A DNA stretch of 64,000 nucleotides from Neobacillus bataviensis (GTDB lineage: Bacteria; Bacillota; Bacilli; Bacillales_B; DSM-18226), in contig NZ_JAHXYW010000013.1 of NCBI RefSeq assembly GCF_019969725.1, positions 92,097 to 156,096 on the forward strand, given 5' to 3'. The position numbers were made by a program, and so were the translations under genes. Below are positions 44,891-55,755 of this stretch, one piece after another. Every line of letters starts with the position of its first letter. Position 1 is the stretch's first letter. Below the pieces are notes generated by a model that worked only from the letters and a program-made list of their open reading frames with translations, had not been told where the DNA came from and made no database searches.

Positions 44891-45439
44891 ATGCCAGAAC
44901 GTATGGTAGGTAAGCAAGCTCCACGCTTTGAAATGGATGCAGTTATGCCAAACAAAGAATTTAAAAAAGTAAGCCTTGAAGAAAATATGAAAAACGATAA
45001 ATGGACTGTATTATTCTTCTACCCAATGGACTTCACGTTTGTATGTCCAACTGAAATTACAGCTCTATCTGACCGTTACGATGAGTTTGAAGACCTTGAT
45101 GCAGAGGTTATCGGTGTTTCAACTGACACAATTCATACTCACTTAGCATGGATTAAAACAGATCGCAAAGAAAATGGCCTTGGCGATTTGAAATATCCAT
45201 TAGCGGCTGACACAAATCATGTTGTTTCCCGTGATTATGGAGTTTTAATTGAAGAAGAAGGTATTGCACTTCGCGGACTATTCATCATCAGCCCTGAAGG
45301 GGAATTAATGTACTCTGTTGTTAACCACAACAACATCGGCCGTGATGTAGATGAAACTTTACGCGTTCTTCAAGCATTGCAAACTGGCGGTCTTTGCCCA
45401 GCTAACTGGAAGCCTGGACAAGCTACACTTAATGTATAA
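44891..45439 (+). CDS. ykuU: 2-Cys peroxiredoxin YkuU
   Basis: 182-residue AhpC/TSA-type peroxidase. The peroxidatic Cys is in FTFVCPTEITALSD and the resolving Cys in TGGLCPANWKPGQ, so it is a typical 2-Cys enzyme reducing hydrogen peroxide and alkyl hydroperoxides. Start ATG 44891 has TTTTGGAGGGATT upstream; the longer frame from 44852 does not. The thioredoxin-like YkuV gene follows after a terminator. Confidence 0.95.
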   Translation: MPERMVGKQAPRFEMDAVMPNKEFKKVSLEENMKNDKWTVLFFYPMDFTFVCPTEITALSDRYDEFEDLDAEVIGVSTDTIHTHLAWIKTDRKENGLGDLKYPLAADTNHVVSRDYGVLIEEEGIALRGLFIISPEGELMYSVVNHNNIGRDVDETLRVLQALQTGGLCPANWKPGQATLNV

Positions 45440-45457
45440 TTATTAATCAAACAAGAT

Positions 45458-45492
45458 AGACCTAACTCTTTAAAAGCGTTAGGTCTTTTTAA
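45458..45492 (+). terminator. Terminator of ykuU
   Basis: AGACCTAAC pairs with GTTAGGTCT and is followed by TTTTAAT. Confidence 0.85.
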
Positions 45493-45506
45493 TAGGAGGA
45501 AAATCG

Positions 45507-45962
45507 ATGAAATTACGTGAACCAATGCCAGAATTAGCAGGTGCAACAGAATGGTTAAACGGTGAAGTAACTAGAGATGAATTAATTGGTGAAAAACCAA
45601 CTTTGATTCATTTTTGGTCAATCAGCTGTCATTTATGTAAAGAGGCAATGCCTCAAGTTAACCAATTTCGAGATGATTTTAAAGACAAATTAAACGTGGT
45701 TGCAGTTCATATGCCAAGATCGGAAAACGATCTAAATTTAGAAGAAATCAAGCAAGTGGCATCAGAGCATGGAATTAACCAGCCTATTTTTGTTGACAGC
45801 GATCATAAACTAACAGAAGCATTTGAAAATCAGTATGTACCAGCTTACTATGTTTTTGACCGTGAAGGAAAGCTTCGTCATTTCCAAGCAGGCGGCAGTG
45901 GCATGAAAATGCTAGAAAAGCGTGTAAACCGTGTTTTGGATGAATTGGAAAAAACGGAATAA
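45507..45962 (+). CDS. ykuV: Thioredoxin-like protein YkuV
   Basis: 151-residue thioredoxin-fold oxidoreductase. The active site CxxC is in WSISCHLCKEAMPQ and the cis-Pro region is YVPAYYVF. No signal peptide or membrane anchor, so cytosolic. B. subtilis YkuV has the same SCHLC motif. AATAGGAGGAAAA precedes ATG 45507. Probably works with or near the peroxiredoxin upstream. Confidence 0.93.
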   Translation: MKLREPMPELAGATEWLNGEVTRDELIGEKPTLIHFWSISCHLCKEAMPQVNQFRDDFKDKLNVVAVHMPRSENDLNLEEIKQVASEHGINQPIFVDSDHKLTEAFENQYVPAYYVFDREGKLRHFQAGGSGMKMLEKRVNRVLDELEKTE

Positions 45963-45967
45963 ATAAT

Positions 45968-46004
45968 AAAAACTGTTCGTCTCTCTAGGCGAGCAGTTTT
46001 TTAT
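45968..46004 (+). terminator. Terminator of ykuV
   Basis: AAAACTGTTCG pairs with CGAGCAGTTTT (one G-T pair) followed by TTATT. Confidence 0.85.
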
Positions 46005-46073
46005 TGCTTCTTTGTAACCTTGTAATCATTTTATCGTCCGTAATTATAAAGAGAGAAAAAGGGGTGTCTTGGA

Positions 46074-46982
46074 TTGAAAAAGGTAAAAAAAGTGTTCCCT
46101 ATTTTTTTCATTGTTTTAATGCTTGGTATTACAGGGTGTAGTTCAAGTAGTAATGAGGGTGCGAAAATGAGTAAGGACAATACGGCTAAAATGGATTCTG
46201 CGCAGTCAAGTAATGGGGAGAAGTCCTCGATATACTCTGGTGAGACAGATAATTCTAGTGCTCTAAAGGAGAAATCAATACTCGAAGTTCCTAACAAGAT
46301 GGTTATCTATCAAGCGGATTTGCAGCTAAGGGTCAAAAAATTTGAACAAACGGTCAAAAACTTTGAAGAAAAAGCAGAAACATATGGCGGCTATATTGCT
46401 TCATCTAATGTAACCAAAGAAGGGCAGGAGCAGGTCAGCGGCAGTATTACCATCCGAATACCGCAAAAGAATTTTCAGGCTTTTTTACATGATGCAGAGG
46501 GGCAGGCTGCCGAAGTTCTGCAGCGGAATATAACGGGACAGGATGTAACAGAGGAATATGTCGATCTTGAATCCAGATTAAAATCTAAACGGGTCGTAGA
46601 AGAACGATTATTATCATTTATGAAAACTGCAACAAAAACGGAGGATCTATTAAAAATCTCCGCCGATTTAGCCGCCGTACAGGAAGAAATAGAAACAATC
46701 CAGGGGAAAATGAAATTTTTAGAAAATCAAACTTCGTTTTCAACCGTAACGATCACTCTATATGAAAATAAGGTTATTGTTCCCGATATTGAGAGAGACA
46801 AACTTAATACATGGGAAATGACGAAAAAGCAATTTATGAAAAGTACAAACATGTTATTAAGCTTGGTGTCTGGCTTAGTTGTCTTTATAATCGGTAACCT
46901 TCCGATTCTGGTGATATTAGCTATTATAGGTTTTGCAGTTTTTCTATTTTATCGAAAGAGGAAAAATAGAAATGGTGTTTAA
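46074..46982 (+). CDS. DUF4349 lipoprotein with C-terminal membrane anchor
   Basis: 302 residues. Signal MKKVKKVFPIFFIVLMLG with lipobox GITGC (Cys at about 22), a Ser/Asn-rich linker, the DUF4349 domain (MVIYQADLQLRVKKFEQTV onward) with a coiled-coil around EEYVDLESRLKSKRVVEERL, and one C-terminal membrane helix (LVVFIIGNLPILVILAIIG) with a basic tail. So the domain lies outside the cell, anchored at both ends. Function unknown. TTG start at 46074 behind AAAGGGGTG. Confidence 0.85.
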   Translation: MKKVKKVFPIFFIVLMLGITGCSSSSNEGAKMSKDNTAKMDSAQSSNGEKSSIYSGETDNSSALKEKSILEVPNKMVIYQADLQLRVKKFEQTVKNFEEKAETYGGYIASSNVTKEGQEQVSGSITIRIPQKNFQAFLHDAEGQAAEVLQRNITGQDVTEEYVDLESRLKSKRVVEERLLSFMKTATKTEDLLKISADLAAVQEEIETIQGKMKFLENQTSFSTVTITLYENKVIVPDIERDKLNTWEMTKKQFMKSTNMLLSLVSGLVVFIIGNLPILVILAIIGFAVFLFYRKRKNRNGV

Positions 46983-47065
46983 GCGGTATTTTATACTATA
47001 TTTAAAATGATCTTCAATGCTAAAATGGGAGCATAAGAGAAATTGTATTTGCTGGGGGAGTTTTT

Positions 47066-47725
47066 GTGAAGAAAAGCTTTGCGGTCATTGGATTGGGCCG
47101 TTTCGGGGGCAGTATTTGCCGTACACTGACAGATGAGGGAATGGAAGTTTTAGCAATTGATGTTAATGAAGAGCGTGTTAATGAATACTCCATGATTGCC
47201 TCCCATGCAGTTGTGGGAGATTCAACAGATGAAAACGTCTTGAAGAGTTTAGGGATTCGCAATTTTGATCATGTGATTGTAGCGATTGGCGATGATATTC
47301 AATCGAGTATTTTAACAACGCTAATTTTAAAGGAATTAGGAGTCGGGCAAATTACCTCCAAAGCACAAAATGATTATCATGAAAAGGTTCTGCGAAAGAT
47401 TGGGGCGGATCATGTTGTGCATCCTGAAAGAGATATGGGAAAAAGGATTGCTATTAATATGTCATCCAGCAATGTGGTTGATTATCTCCAGCTCTCAGAT
47501 GACCATAGTATTGTTGAAATAGTGGCAAATGGAAAACTTGGCGGCAATACAATCATGGATTTGGATGTTCGTAAAAAGTATGGTTTAAATATCGTGGCGA
47601 TAAAAAGAGGTGAAGAAATCATTGTTTCTCCACAGGCGAAAGAAACGATTCATACTAGAGATGTATTAATAGTAATTGGAAACACTAACGACATCAGCAG
47701 GTTTGAAAAAAAGGTATTGGAATAA
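47066..47725 (+). CDS. ktrC: Potassium uptake regulatory subunit KtrC
   Basis: 219-residue cytosolic RCK protein. N-terminal RCK domain with the nucleotide loop VIGLGRFGGSICRTL and Asp at the end of the next strand (LAIDVNEERV); C-terminal RCK_C domain from about 135, the c-di-AMP site in KtrA/KtrC proteins. It gates a KtrB/KtrD channel encoded elsewhere. GTG start at 47066 with GGGGGAG upstream. Confidence 0.92.
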   Translation: MKKSFAVIGLGRFGGSICRTLTDEGMEVLAIDVNEERVNEYSMIASHAVVGDSTDENVLKSLGIRNFDHVIVAIGDDIQSSILTTLILKELGVGQITSKAQNDYHEKVLRKIGADHVVHPERDMGKRIAINMSSSNVVDYLQLSDDHSIVEIVANGKLGGNTIMDLDVRKKYGLNIVAIKRGEEIIVSPQAKETIHTRDVLIVIGNTNDISRFEKKVLE

Positions 47726-47727
47726 AG

Positions 47728-47763
47728 AAAAGCGGAAGCACCAGAAGGTGCTTCCGCTTTGTT
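47728..47763. terminator. Bidirectional terminator between ktrC and rnjA
   Basis: AAAGCGGAAGCACC-AGAA-GGTGCTTCCGCTTT, nearly perfect 14-bp stem with A and T runs on the two sides. Confidence 0.92.
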
Positions 47764-47767
47764 AATA

Positions 47768-49435
47768 TTAAACTTCCATAATGATAGGTAAAATCATTGG
47801 GCGACGTTTTGTTTTTTCATAAAGGAAAGGTGCTAACGTATCAGTAATTTCATTTTTAATTTCTGACCACTGGCTTGTCTTTCGCTCCATAACCTTATTT
47901 AAATGCTTTGTAATTAAATTTTGTGCATCATTGATTAAATCACCAGATTCTCTCATATAAACAAAGCCGCGAGAAATCAGGTCTGGTCCAGAAGCAATTT
48001 TGAATTCCTTCATATTTATGCTGACAACCACAACAACTAACCCTTCCTCAGAAAGAATTCGTCGGTCACGTAAGACGATATTTCCAATATCCCCGACACC
48101 ACTGCCGTCAATGTAGACAGATCCTGATGGAATTTTTCCGGCTACCTGTGCTGAGTTTTCCGAAAGAGCTAGTACTTCGCCATTGTCCATAATAAAGCAA
48201 TTTTCCTCATCAACACCGCAGTCCACTGCAAGTTTTGCGTGCATGCGCTGCATCCGGTATTCACCGTGTATTGGCATAAAGAATTTAGGTTTAATTAACC
48301 GCAGCATCAATTTTTGTTCCTCTTGTCCACCATGTCCAGAGGTATGAATATTACTTAGTTTTCCGTGAATGACGTCCGCACCGGCTCTATACAACATGTT
48401 AATTGTTCGGCTGACACTTATTGTGTTACCAGGAATAGGTGATGACGAAAATACAACAGTATCCCCAGGTATTATTTGAATTTGTCTGTGTGTGCCATTT
48501 GCAATTCTTGATAGAGCTGCCATTGGTTCACCTTGGCTTCCGGTACAAAGAATAGTAACTTTGTCAGCTGGTAAGCGATTAATTTGATTAGCTTCAATAA
48601 ATGTTTCTTTTGGTGCATTAATATATCCTAATTCAAGGCCTATATTAATGGCTGCTTCCATGCTTCGACCAAATACAGCTACTTTTCTGTCATTTTCCAC
48701 AGCTGCCTCTACAACTTGCTGCAGCCTATGAATATTTGATGCAAACGTTGCAAAAATAATTCGGCCATCGACTTTTCGGAAAATATCGTGAATGCTTTCT
48801 CCTACCCTGCGCTCCGACATCGTAAAATCCGGAATTTCACTATTTGTACTGTCAGAAAGTAGACAAAGTACACCTTCTTTTCCAATTTCAGCCATTTTCG
48901 TTAAATTAGCAGGTTCACCCACAGGAGTAAAATCAAATTTAAAGTCCCCCGTATGAACGATCTGACCCGGAGGAGTTTTAACGACAATACCATAGGAGTC
49001 AGGAATGCTGTGGGTAGTTCGGAAAAATGTCACCGATGTTTTTCGGAACTTAATCACATCATCTTCTTTTATCTCAATTAATTTGGCATTTCTTAATAAA
49101 CCATGCTCTTCTAATTTATTTTTTATTAAACCGAGTGCCAGTTTTCCTCCATAAATAGGGATATTGACTTCTCGTAATAAATAAGGAATACCGCCGATGT
49201 GGTCTTCGTGCCCGTGTGTAACGAATAACCCCTTAATTTTTTCTTCATTTTTAACTAAATAGGTATAATCAGGAATGACATAATCAATACCTAATAGTTC
49301 ATCCTCAGGGAATTTGATTCCAGCATCAATTAAAATAATCTCATCCTGGAATTGAACTGCATATGTGTTTTTGCCAATTTCCCCTAAACCTCCCAGGGCA
49401 AAAACAGCAGTTTGATCATTTTTAACAAATTTCAT
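47768..49435 (-). CDS. rnjA: Ribonuclease J1
   Basis: 555-residue metallo-beta-lactamase/beta-CASP ribonuclease with endo- and 5'-exonuclease activity in mRNA decay and maturation. Zinc motif [10 protein letters not shown], beta-CASP segment [12 protein letters not shown], and [10 protein letters not shown] and PIHGEYRM near the C-terminal half. ATG at 49435; it follows rpoY by 3 bases in the same operon, the standard Bacillus arrangement. Confidence 0.97.
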   Translation of the reverse strand: MKFVKNDQTAVFALGGLGEIGKNTYAVQFQDEIILIDAGIKFPEDELLGIDYVIPDYTYLVKNEEKIKGLFVTHGHEDHIGGIPYLLREVNIPIYGGKLALGLIKNKLEEHGLLRNAKLIEIKEDDVIKFRKTSVTFFRTTHSIPDSYGIVVKTPPGQIVHTGDFKFDFTPVGEPANLTKMAEIGKEGVLCLLSDSTNSEIPDFTMSERRVGESIHDIFRKVDGRIIFATFASNIHRLQQVVEAAVENDRKVAVFGRSMEAAINIGLELGYINAPKETFIEANQINRLPADKVTILCTGSQGEPMAALSRIANGTHRQIQIIPGDTVVFSSSPIPGNTISVSRTINMLYRAGADVIHGKLSNIHTSGHGGQEEQKLMLRLIKPKFFMPIHGEYRMQRMHAKLAVDCGVDEENCFIMDNGEVLALSENSAQVAGKIPSGSVYIDGSGVGDIGNIVLRDRRILSEEGLVVVVVSINMKEFKIASGPDLISRGFVYMRESGDLINDAQNLITKHLNKVMERKTSQWSEIKNEITDTLAPFLYEKTKRRPMILPIIMEV

Positions 49436-49438
49436 AAA

Positions 49439-49648
49439 TTATATCTCCAATACTTTAAAGTCTTCATTTTGTTTTTCATATTCTAAATAGGCACCTTTAA
49501 CTTCTTGTACAAATTCAACATTATAGCCGCGGTCGGCAATTTTTGTACGGACGTCACGTACGGATTCTCCCTCAATATAGAGAGTTTTTGTATTCTCTCT
49601 GACTGGTACTTCTTTAATGCTTTCCTGGTAGTAAACTTTAAATAGCAT
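49439..49648 (-). CDS. rpoY: RNA polymerase epsilon subunit RpoY
   Basis: 69-residue small RNA polymerase subunit (formerly YkzG). [19 protein letters not shown] is the N-terminus; the block [16 protein letters not shown] and the C-terminal EDFKVLEI are characteristic. The open frame extends to 49723, but GAGGAGCG sits before the ATG at 49648 and the family is 69-70 residues long. Co-transcribed with rnjA. Confidence 0.95.
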   Translation of the reverse strand: MLFKVYYQESIKEVPVRENTKTLYIEGESVRDVRTKIADRGYNVEFVQEVKGAYLEYEKQNEDFKVLEI

Positions 49649-49684
49649 AACAAAATCGCTCCTCACTAAATCATAACTTTTTCT

Positions 49685-49713
49685 ATTATATAAAACATTT
49701 TCATCTTTTTCAT
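49685..49713 (-). promoter_or_regulatory. Promoter of rpoY-rnjA
   Basis: On the minus strand ATGAAA (49708-49713), 17 bases, TATAAT (49685-49690). The -10 is perfect, the -35 weak. Confidence 0.5.
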
Positions 49714-49793
49714 TTATTTTCATAAGAAAACAATGGGCTAATGTGAAAAGTATGTAAAAAAAGAATCTGTTTTTACAATTTACAATAACGAAG

Positions 49794-49819
49794 GAGCCCT
49801 TCGCAAGTTAGAAGGGCTC
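49794..49819. other. Perfect hairpin without a T tract
   Basis: GAGCCCTTC-GCAAGTTA-GAAGGGCTC is a 9-bp perfect stem. The A/T run lies on the wrong side for a terminator in either direction: on the minus strand the T run precedes the stem. It follows the 23-codon gene below, so it may protect that transcript's 3' end. Confidence 0.55.
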
Positions 49820-49828
49820 AAAAAAAAT

Positions 49829-49900
49829 TTAGGCAATGGATTTTTTTCGCAGCAAATCTTTCCACTGTTTTAAAAGCTTTTTTCTTAGCTTCTTTAACAT
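49829..49900 (-). CDS. Candidate 23-aa cationic amphipathic peptide
   Basis: An ATG at 49900 is preceded by a near-ideal RBS (AAGGAGATGATCC) and opens a 23-codon frame starting MLKKLRKKLLKQWKDLLRKK. It has 11 Lys/Arg against one Asp and regularly spaced Leu, so as a helix it would be strongly amphipathic. Too short for standard gene callers. No family recognised. It lies upstream of rpoY in the same orientation, 180 bases away, followed by a hairpin. It could be a membrane-active or RNA-binding micropeptide, or a leader peptide. Confidence 0.5.
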   Translation of the reverse strand: MLKKLRKKLLKQWKDLLRKKSIA

Positions 49901-50143
49901 AGTGGATCATCTCCTTAATTCTTATTTTAAACATTCCTTGTCCAAAGTAAAGCAAGCAATGGCAGATAATTGAAATTTTTTTAAATGATAGTTTTTTTAC
50001 TATTATTATATGATGAAAATGCTGATTCTTTCATGGTTAAACATGGAATTGCTAAAGTTGAAACAAATTGACATTTACATGAAGAAGGTTTAGTGTTTTA
50101 AAGGAATAAATAAAAGAGATAAAAGGAAAAGGAATTAAGGGGA

Positions 50144-51040
50144 ATGGGGAAATTATATACTGCTTTGATTGGATTAAGCATTATTTGGGGAACATCCTTT
50201 TTATTTATAAAAGTTCTATTAACTTCTTTGGGGCCGATTTCAATAGTATTTGGCCGTTGCCTTTTTGGAACGATTATACTTTTTGTTATCATTATCCTGC
50301 AAAAGAAAAAAATAATCCTTAAGAAACTGCCTTGGTTTAAGCTGATCCTGGTTGCCATGACCAATAACGTGCTTCCATGGTTGTTAATTTGTTCAAGTGA
50401 AACGAAGCTCACCTCCAGTATGGCCTCAATTATTAATGCAACAACACCGATTTGGACATTAATTATTGGTTTTATCTTCTTTTCTTCTTCGTTAAGGAAA
50501 AGTCAATGGATTGGTATTTTCGTTGGTTTTATAGGGATTTTTATTTTATCTGATGTCAAATTAGGTGAGCTTTATTCAGGCAATTTAACTGGGATATTGC
50601 TAATGACCGGTGCCACCTTTTGTTATGGATTGGCATCACACTTAACCAAAAAACATTTAACCGATTTATCAGTGTTGGAAACTTCATTCTTTACGCTATT
50701 AATTTCCACTATAATGAGCTTTATTATTGTTTGGTCTACGAATCCAAGATTTATTTCTTCTTTTATTACTATAGAGACGGTGGGCCCTTTTATTGGCCTA
50801 GGAGCACTTGGTTCAGGGATCGCCTATCTATTGTTTTATTATCTGGTTAAAAAGGGAAGTCCTGAATTTGCTTCACTTGTTACCTATCTAGTACCAATTT
50901 CTGCTGTTTTTTGGGGAGCAATGCTTTTAAAAGAGAATATTCACTTATCAATGATCATTGGCTTAGCAGTAATTTTTATTGGCGTTTATATTGCCTCTAT
51001 CAAACCAAAAGATAAATCAAATGTGACACATGCAGCATAA
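50144..51040 (+). CDS. EamA-family (DMT) transporter
   Basis: 298-residue membrane protein of ten helices in two EamA repeats (about 5-135 and 150-285). IWGTSFLFIKVLL in the first helix and the second-repeat entry GNLTGILLMTGATFCYGLASHL are typical. Family members export metabolites such as amino acids; substrate unknown. AAGGGGA just before ATG 50144 is close to the start. ykrA follows after 26 bases, so the two may be co-transcribed. Confidence 0.88.
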   Translation: MGKLYTALIGLSIIWGTSFLFIKVLLTSLGPISIVFGRCLFGTIILFVIIILQKKKIILKKLPWFKLILVAMTNNVLPWLLICSSETKLTSSMASIINATTPIWTLIIGFIFFSSSLRKSQWIGIFVGFIGIFILSDVKLGELYSGNLTGILLMTGATFCYGLASHLTKKHLTDLSVLETSFFTLLISTIMSFIIVWSTNPRFISSFITIETVGPFIGLGALGSGIAYLLFYYLVKKGSPEFASLVTYLVPISAVFWGAMLLKENIHLSMIIGLAVIFIGVYIASIKPKDKSNVTHAA

Positions 51041-51066
51041 GTGTTTGATTAAAGGAGATATGGAAT

Positions 51067-51837
51067 ATGAAAAAAATTGTCTTTTTTGATATCGATGGGA
51101 CATTACTTGATCATGAAAAGAAACTTCCGATCAGCACGAAAAATGCCATTCGATTACTAAAGGAAAATGGAGTTTTTGTCGCAATTGCTACAGGAAGAGC
51201 TCCATTCATGTTCGAAGGGCTGCGCGAGGAGCTTGATATAGATTCCTTTGTAAGCTTCAATGGTCAATATGTGGTCTTTGAAAAAAAGGCGATATACGAG
51301 AATCCATTGAATGAAAGCGGGATGGAAAAACTCTATCAAAAAGCACTGATCAATAAGCACCCTTTAGTATTTATGACAGAAAAAACGATGAAGTCGAGTG
51401 TAAAACATCATCCATTTATTGAAACCAGCTTGGGAAGCCTAAATTTCTTACATCCGGAAGAGGATTTGCATTTTTATGTGAATCGAAAATTGTATCAGTC
51501 GCTCCTTTTTTGTGAGAGCCAAGATGAACATATATATTTAGATGCTTTCCCGAATTTTGATTTTATTAGATGGCATCCTTATTCTGTTGATATCCTGCCA
51601 AAAGGCGGCTCAAAAGCAGAAGGCATTAAAAAAATGATTGATCAACTAGGGTTTGAACTAAAGGATGTATATGCTTTTGGCGATGGCTTAAACGATTTAG
51701 AAATGCTGAAGGAAGTAGGGACAGGTGTAGCCATGGGCAATGGCGTTCCAGAAGCAAAACAACATGCCGACTTAATCACAACCGATGTCTCCAACAATGG
51801 TATTTGGAATGGACTAAAAGAATTACAGCTCATTTAA
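51067..51837 (+). CDS. ykrA: Cof-type HAD phosphatase YkrA
   Basis: 256-residue HAD-IIB hydrolase. Motif I FFDIDGTLLD, motif II VAIATGRAP, motif III lysine in DILPKGGSKAEG and motif IV FGDGLNDLEML are all present. Probably dephosphorylates sugar or nucleotide phosphates; B. subtilis YkrA is not assigned a physiological substrate that I can cite. AAAGGAGATATGG precedes the ATG. Confidence 0.9.
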   Translation: MKKIVFFDIDGTLLDHEKKLPISTKNAIRLLKENGVFVAIATGRAPFMFEGLREELDIDSFVSFNGQYVVFEKKAIYENPLNESGMEKLYQKALINKHPLVFMTEKTMKSSVKHHPFIETSLGSLNFLHPEEDLHFYVNRKLYQSLLFCESQDEHIYLDAFPNFDFIRWHPYSVDILPKGGSKAEGIKKMIDQLGFELKDVYAFGDGLNDLEMLKEVGTGVAMGNGVPEAKQHADLITTDVSNNGIWNGLKELQLI

Positions 51838-51865
51838 AAAAACTCGCCATATGGCGAGTTTCTTT
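51838..51865. terminator. Bidirectional terminator between ykrA and def
   Basis: AAACTCGCC-ATAT-GGCGAGTTT with flanking A run and TCTTTAT. Confidence 0.85.
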
Positions 51866-52418
51866 ATCTTTCGATTGGGATTGCTCCTTGGATCTCTTTT
51901 AACGGTTCCTGTTTATCAATATGATCATAAAACATTACACCATTTAAATGATCAATTTCATGTTGAAAGCAAATAGCAGGCAGTCCTTTTAAACGAAGCT
52001 TTATCTCTTCACCATTAAGGTTTATTCCTTTAACAGTGATTCGCGCATATCTAGGAACATAACCTGGTATGGCTTCGTCCACAGAAAGACAGCCTTCGCC
52101 TGAAGTTAAATAAGCCATTTCTACAGAGTGACTGATAATTTTCGGATTAAACAAGGCATAACTGTAAAGAACCCCCTTGTCGTCCGTTAAATGGACCGCA
52201 ATCATCCGTTTAGATACATTAATCTGAGGGGCAGCTAACCCAATTCCTGGACGCAGGCCATATTGGTACGAGATTTCGGGATTTTGGCTGTTCATTACGT
52301 ACTCTAATAAGCTTCGTAAAATTTGTGCATCCTCTTCTGATGGCGGCATATGTACTTCTGCAGCCACTTTTCTAAGAGTAGGATGGCCATCCCGAATGAT
52401 ATCCTCCATCGTTAACAT
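51864..52418 (-). CDS. def: Peptide deformylase
   Basis: 184-residue iron/zinc enzyme that removes the formyl group from nascent proteins (B. subtilis YkrB type). The three motifs are [17 protein letters not shown] with the Cys ligand and QHEIDHLNG with the His ligands and catalytic Glu. I chose the ATG at 52418 because GGAGTGA overlaps the ATG at 52424; the result equals the length of the B. subtilis enzyme. Confidence 0.95.
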   Translation of the reverse strand: MLTMEDIIRDGHPTLRKVAAEVHMPPSEEDAQILRSLLEYVMNSQNPEISYQYGLRPGIGLAAPQINVSKRMIAVHLTDDKGVLYSYALFNPKIISHSVEMAYLTSGEGCLSVDEAIPGYVPRYARITVKGINLNGEEIKLRLKGLPAICFQHEIDHLNGVMFYDHIDKQEPLKEIQGAIPIER

Positions 52419-52575
52419 GAACATTCACTCCTGAATTTAAATGTAATTAAGTGCAACAATAGTCTATCAAACAATGTATAAAATGTTAACAATTGTTTAC
52501 CAAAACATCTATTTATATTGTCAAACCAACAAAGTATAGATATAGTAAGAAATGTTATAGATAGGAGGTTCATAA

Positions 52576-53235
52576 ATGTTTTTTACCAGAAAAAAAAGGT
52601 TAGTTTTATTTTTTTTAGCAGCCTTCGTAATTTTAACTGGATGTAATAATAAAAAGTCTTCACTCGAAAAAATGTATGAAACTCTAGAAAATGTGGCAGC
52701 TAAAGAAAAGGTATTTGAAGAGCAGCAAGAACCACTTGTAACATTAGAGAAGAAAGAAAAAGGATTATATGACCAAATAATCGGTCTTGGAATGAAGGAA
52801 TATGACGAGATTGTTAAGCTTTCAGATGAAGCGCTGGACCTCGCAGCTCAACGTCAAGAGCATATGGAAAAAGAAACAAAAAGCATTAAGGAATCTGAAA
52901 AAGAATTTAAAAAAATAGCTGATTTTAAAGAACAGCTTGACGAACCGTCTCTAAAAAAATTAGCTAATGAACTTTATGATATTATGATGAAAAGATATCA
53001 GGCCCATGATGTGCTGAACACTGCCTATACGGAGGCATTAAAAAATGACCAGCAATTGTATGAAATGTTTAAGAATAAGAACTTGCAGCTCGAGGATCTA
53101 GAAGGGCAGGTAGTAAAACTAAATGATTCATATAAAAAAGTTTTTGAGGCCAATGAAAGTTTTAATAAGTTAACGGAACAATATAATGACAAGAAACTTA
53201 CCTTTTATAAAAAGGCTGAATTAATAAAAAAATAA
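52576..53235 (+). CDS. ykyA: YkyA-family lipoprotein
   Basis: 219 residues. Signal RKKRLVLFFLAAFVILTGC with lipobox LTGC (Cys at about 23), followed by an almost entirely helical, highly charged coiled-coil mature part (KMYETLENVAAKEKVFEEQQ onward). YkyA precedes pdhA in B. subtilis too; function unknown. ATAGGAGGTTC precedes ATG 52576. Confidence 0.9.
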   Translation: MFFTRKKRLVLFFLAAFVILTGCNNKKSSLEKMYETLENVAAKEKVFEEQQEPLVTLEKKEKGLYDQIIGLGMKEYDEIVKLSDEALDLAAQRQEHMEKETKSIKESEKEFKKIADFKEQLDEPSLKKLANELYDIMMKRYQAHDVLNTAYTEALKNDQQLYEMFKNKNLQLEDLEGQVVKLNDSYKKVFEANESFNKLTEQYNDKKLTFYKKAELIKK

Positions 53236-53247
53236 CATTTCAACTTT

Positions 53248-53275
53248 AAAATCGGCCATGGGCCGATTTTTTTCT
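53248..53275 (+). terminator. Terminator of ykyA
   Basis: AAATCGGCC-ATG-GGCCGATTTT with a T run following. Confidence 0.88.
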
Positions 53276-53341
53276 ATATTATAACACGGTTAAAAATGAT
53301 GGAATTTTATATAACAGAAATAAAAATAAATTAGTACAGTG

Positions 53342-53470
53342 GTGATTGGGACGATTGTAATTTGTATTATCTTTATGGTGAAAAATTATTACGCAAAGGA
53401 TTTGACGCGTTTAGATGAATGGTGTAAACTCGAATATGGGTTGAGTTGTTGTATCAATGTAGTTACATAA
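53342..53470 (+). CDS. Possible 42-aa peptide before pdhA (doubtful)
   Basis: A GTG at 53342 opens a frame beginning VIGTIVICIIFMVKNYYAKD, one hydrophobic segment then a charged tail with Cys residues (CKLEYGLSCC). The only RBS-like sequence is weak (CAGTGG) and candidate pdhA promoters lie within the frame, so it may be a remnant or chance. The rest of 53276-53614 holds no gene I can support. Confidence 0.2.
   Translation: MIGTIVICIIFMVKNYYAKDLTRLDEWCKLEYGLSCCINVVT
53402..53469 (+). promoter_or_regulatory. Two candidate promoters for pdhABCD
   Basis: TTGACG (53402-53407), 17 bases, TAAACT (53425-53430); and TTGAGT (53441-53446), 17 bases, TACATA (53464-53469). Either would give a leader of roughly 140-180 nt before the pdhA start at 53615. 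Confidence 0.35.
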
Positions 53471-53596
53471 AAAACTGATACAGAATAAGATGTTAGAGAA
53501 TGAAAAAAATGATGTCAAATACACATCAGGCTTTTATTCATGTTTTTGGGGTAATCTAACTTAGTGGATTTTATTTTTATTTTATCTTTTGATTAG

Positions 53597-54730
<1,134 letters not shown>

Positions 54731-54733
54731 GTC

Positions 54734-55711
54734 ATGGCTCAAATGACAATGATTCAAGCTATTACCGATGCACTACGTACAGAGCTTCGGAATGATCCAA
54801 ATACATTGGTTTTCGGTGAAGACGTTGGTGTAAACGGCGGCGTATTCCGTGCAACTGAAGGCTTACAGAAAGAATTTACAGAGGACCGTGTGTTTGACAC
54901 TCCTCTTGCTGAATCGGGAATTGGAGGATTGGCGGTTGGTCTGGCGCTGACTGGATTCCGTCCAATCCCTGAAATTCAATTCTTTGGATTCGTTTTTGAA
55001 GTTATGGATTCCATTGCTGGTCAAATGTCTCGTATGCGCTACCGTTCCGGCGGCCGCTATAATATGCCAATAACTGTTCGTTCTCCATTTGGCGGGGGAG
55101 TTCATACACCTGAGCTTCATTCAGACAGTTTAGAAGGTTTAATGGCACAAACGCCTGGTTTAAAAGTCGTTGTTCCATCCACACCATATGATGCTAAAGG
55201 ATTATTGTTGTCTGCCATCCGTGATAATGACCCAGTTATTTTCCTTGAGCATTTAAAATTATATCGTGCATTCCGCCAAGAGGTTCCTGAAGAAGAATAT
55301 ACTATTCCTCTTGGGAAAGCAGATGTCAAGCGTGAAGGTACTGACCTATCCATTATTACTTACGGAGCTATGGTTCATGAATCATTAAAGGCAGCGGATG
55401 AATTAGCAAAAGAGGGACATTCCGTCGAAGTTATTGACCTAAGAACAATTAGTCCTCTTGATATTGACACCATTATTGCGTCAGTTGAAAAAACAGGACG
55501 GGCAATTGTAGTTCAAGAAGCACAAAAGCAAGCGGGGGTAGCAGCAAACGTGGTTGCCGAAATCAATGATCGAGCTATTTTAAGTTTAGAAGCTCCTGTA
55601 TTACGTGTTGCTGCAGCGGATACGATTTATCCTTTCTCTCAAGCAGAATCTGTTTGGCTGCCAAATTATAAAGACGTTATTGAGACAGCGAAAAAAGTAT
55701 TATCATTCTAA
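54734..55711 (+). CDS. pdhB: Pyruvate dehydrogenase E1 beta subunit
   Basis: 325 residues, transketolase-like beta subunit pairing with Pdh[17 protein letters not shown] at the N-terminal TPP pyrophosphate side, [19 protein letters not shown], and the C-terminal transketolase domain with [23 protein letters not shown] within the end of pdhA. Confidence 0.97.
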   Translation: MAQMTMIQAITDALRTELRNDPNTLVFGEDVGVNGGVFRATEGLQKEFTEDRVFDTPLAESGIGGLAVGLALTGFRPIPEIQFFGFVFEVMDSIAGQMSRMRYRSGGRYNMPITVRSPFGGGVHTPELHSDSLEGLMAQTPGLKVVVPSTPYDAKGLLLSAIRDNDPVIFLEHLKLYRAFRQEVPEEEYTIPLGKADVKREGTDLSIITYGAMVHESLKAADELAKEGHSVEVIDLRTISPLDIDTIIASVEKTGRAIVVQEAQKQAGVAANVVAEINDRAILSLEAPVLRVAAADTIYPFSQAESVWLPNYKDVIETAKKVLSF

Positions 55712-55755
55712 TTCTTTTCCACAGAAATCTAATTAAAATAGGAGGATGAATCCAA

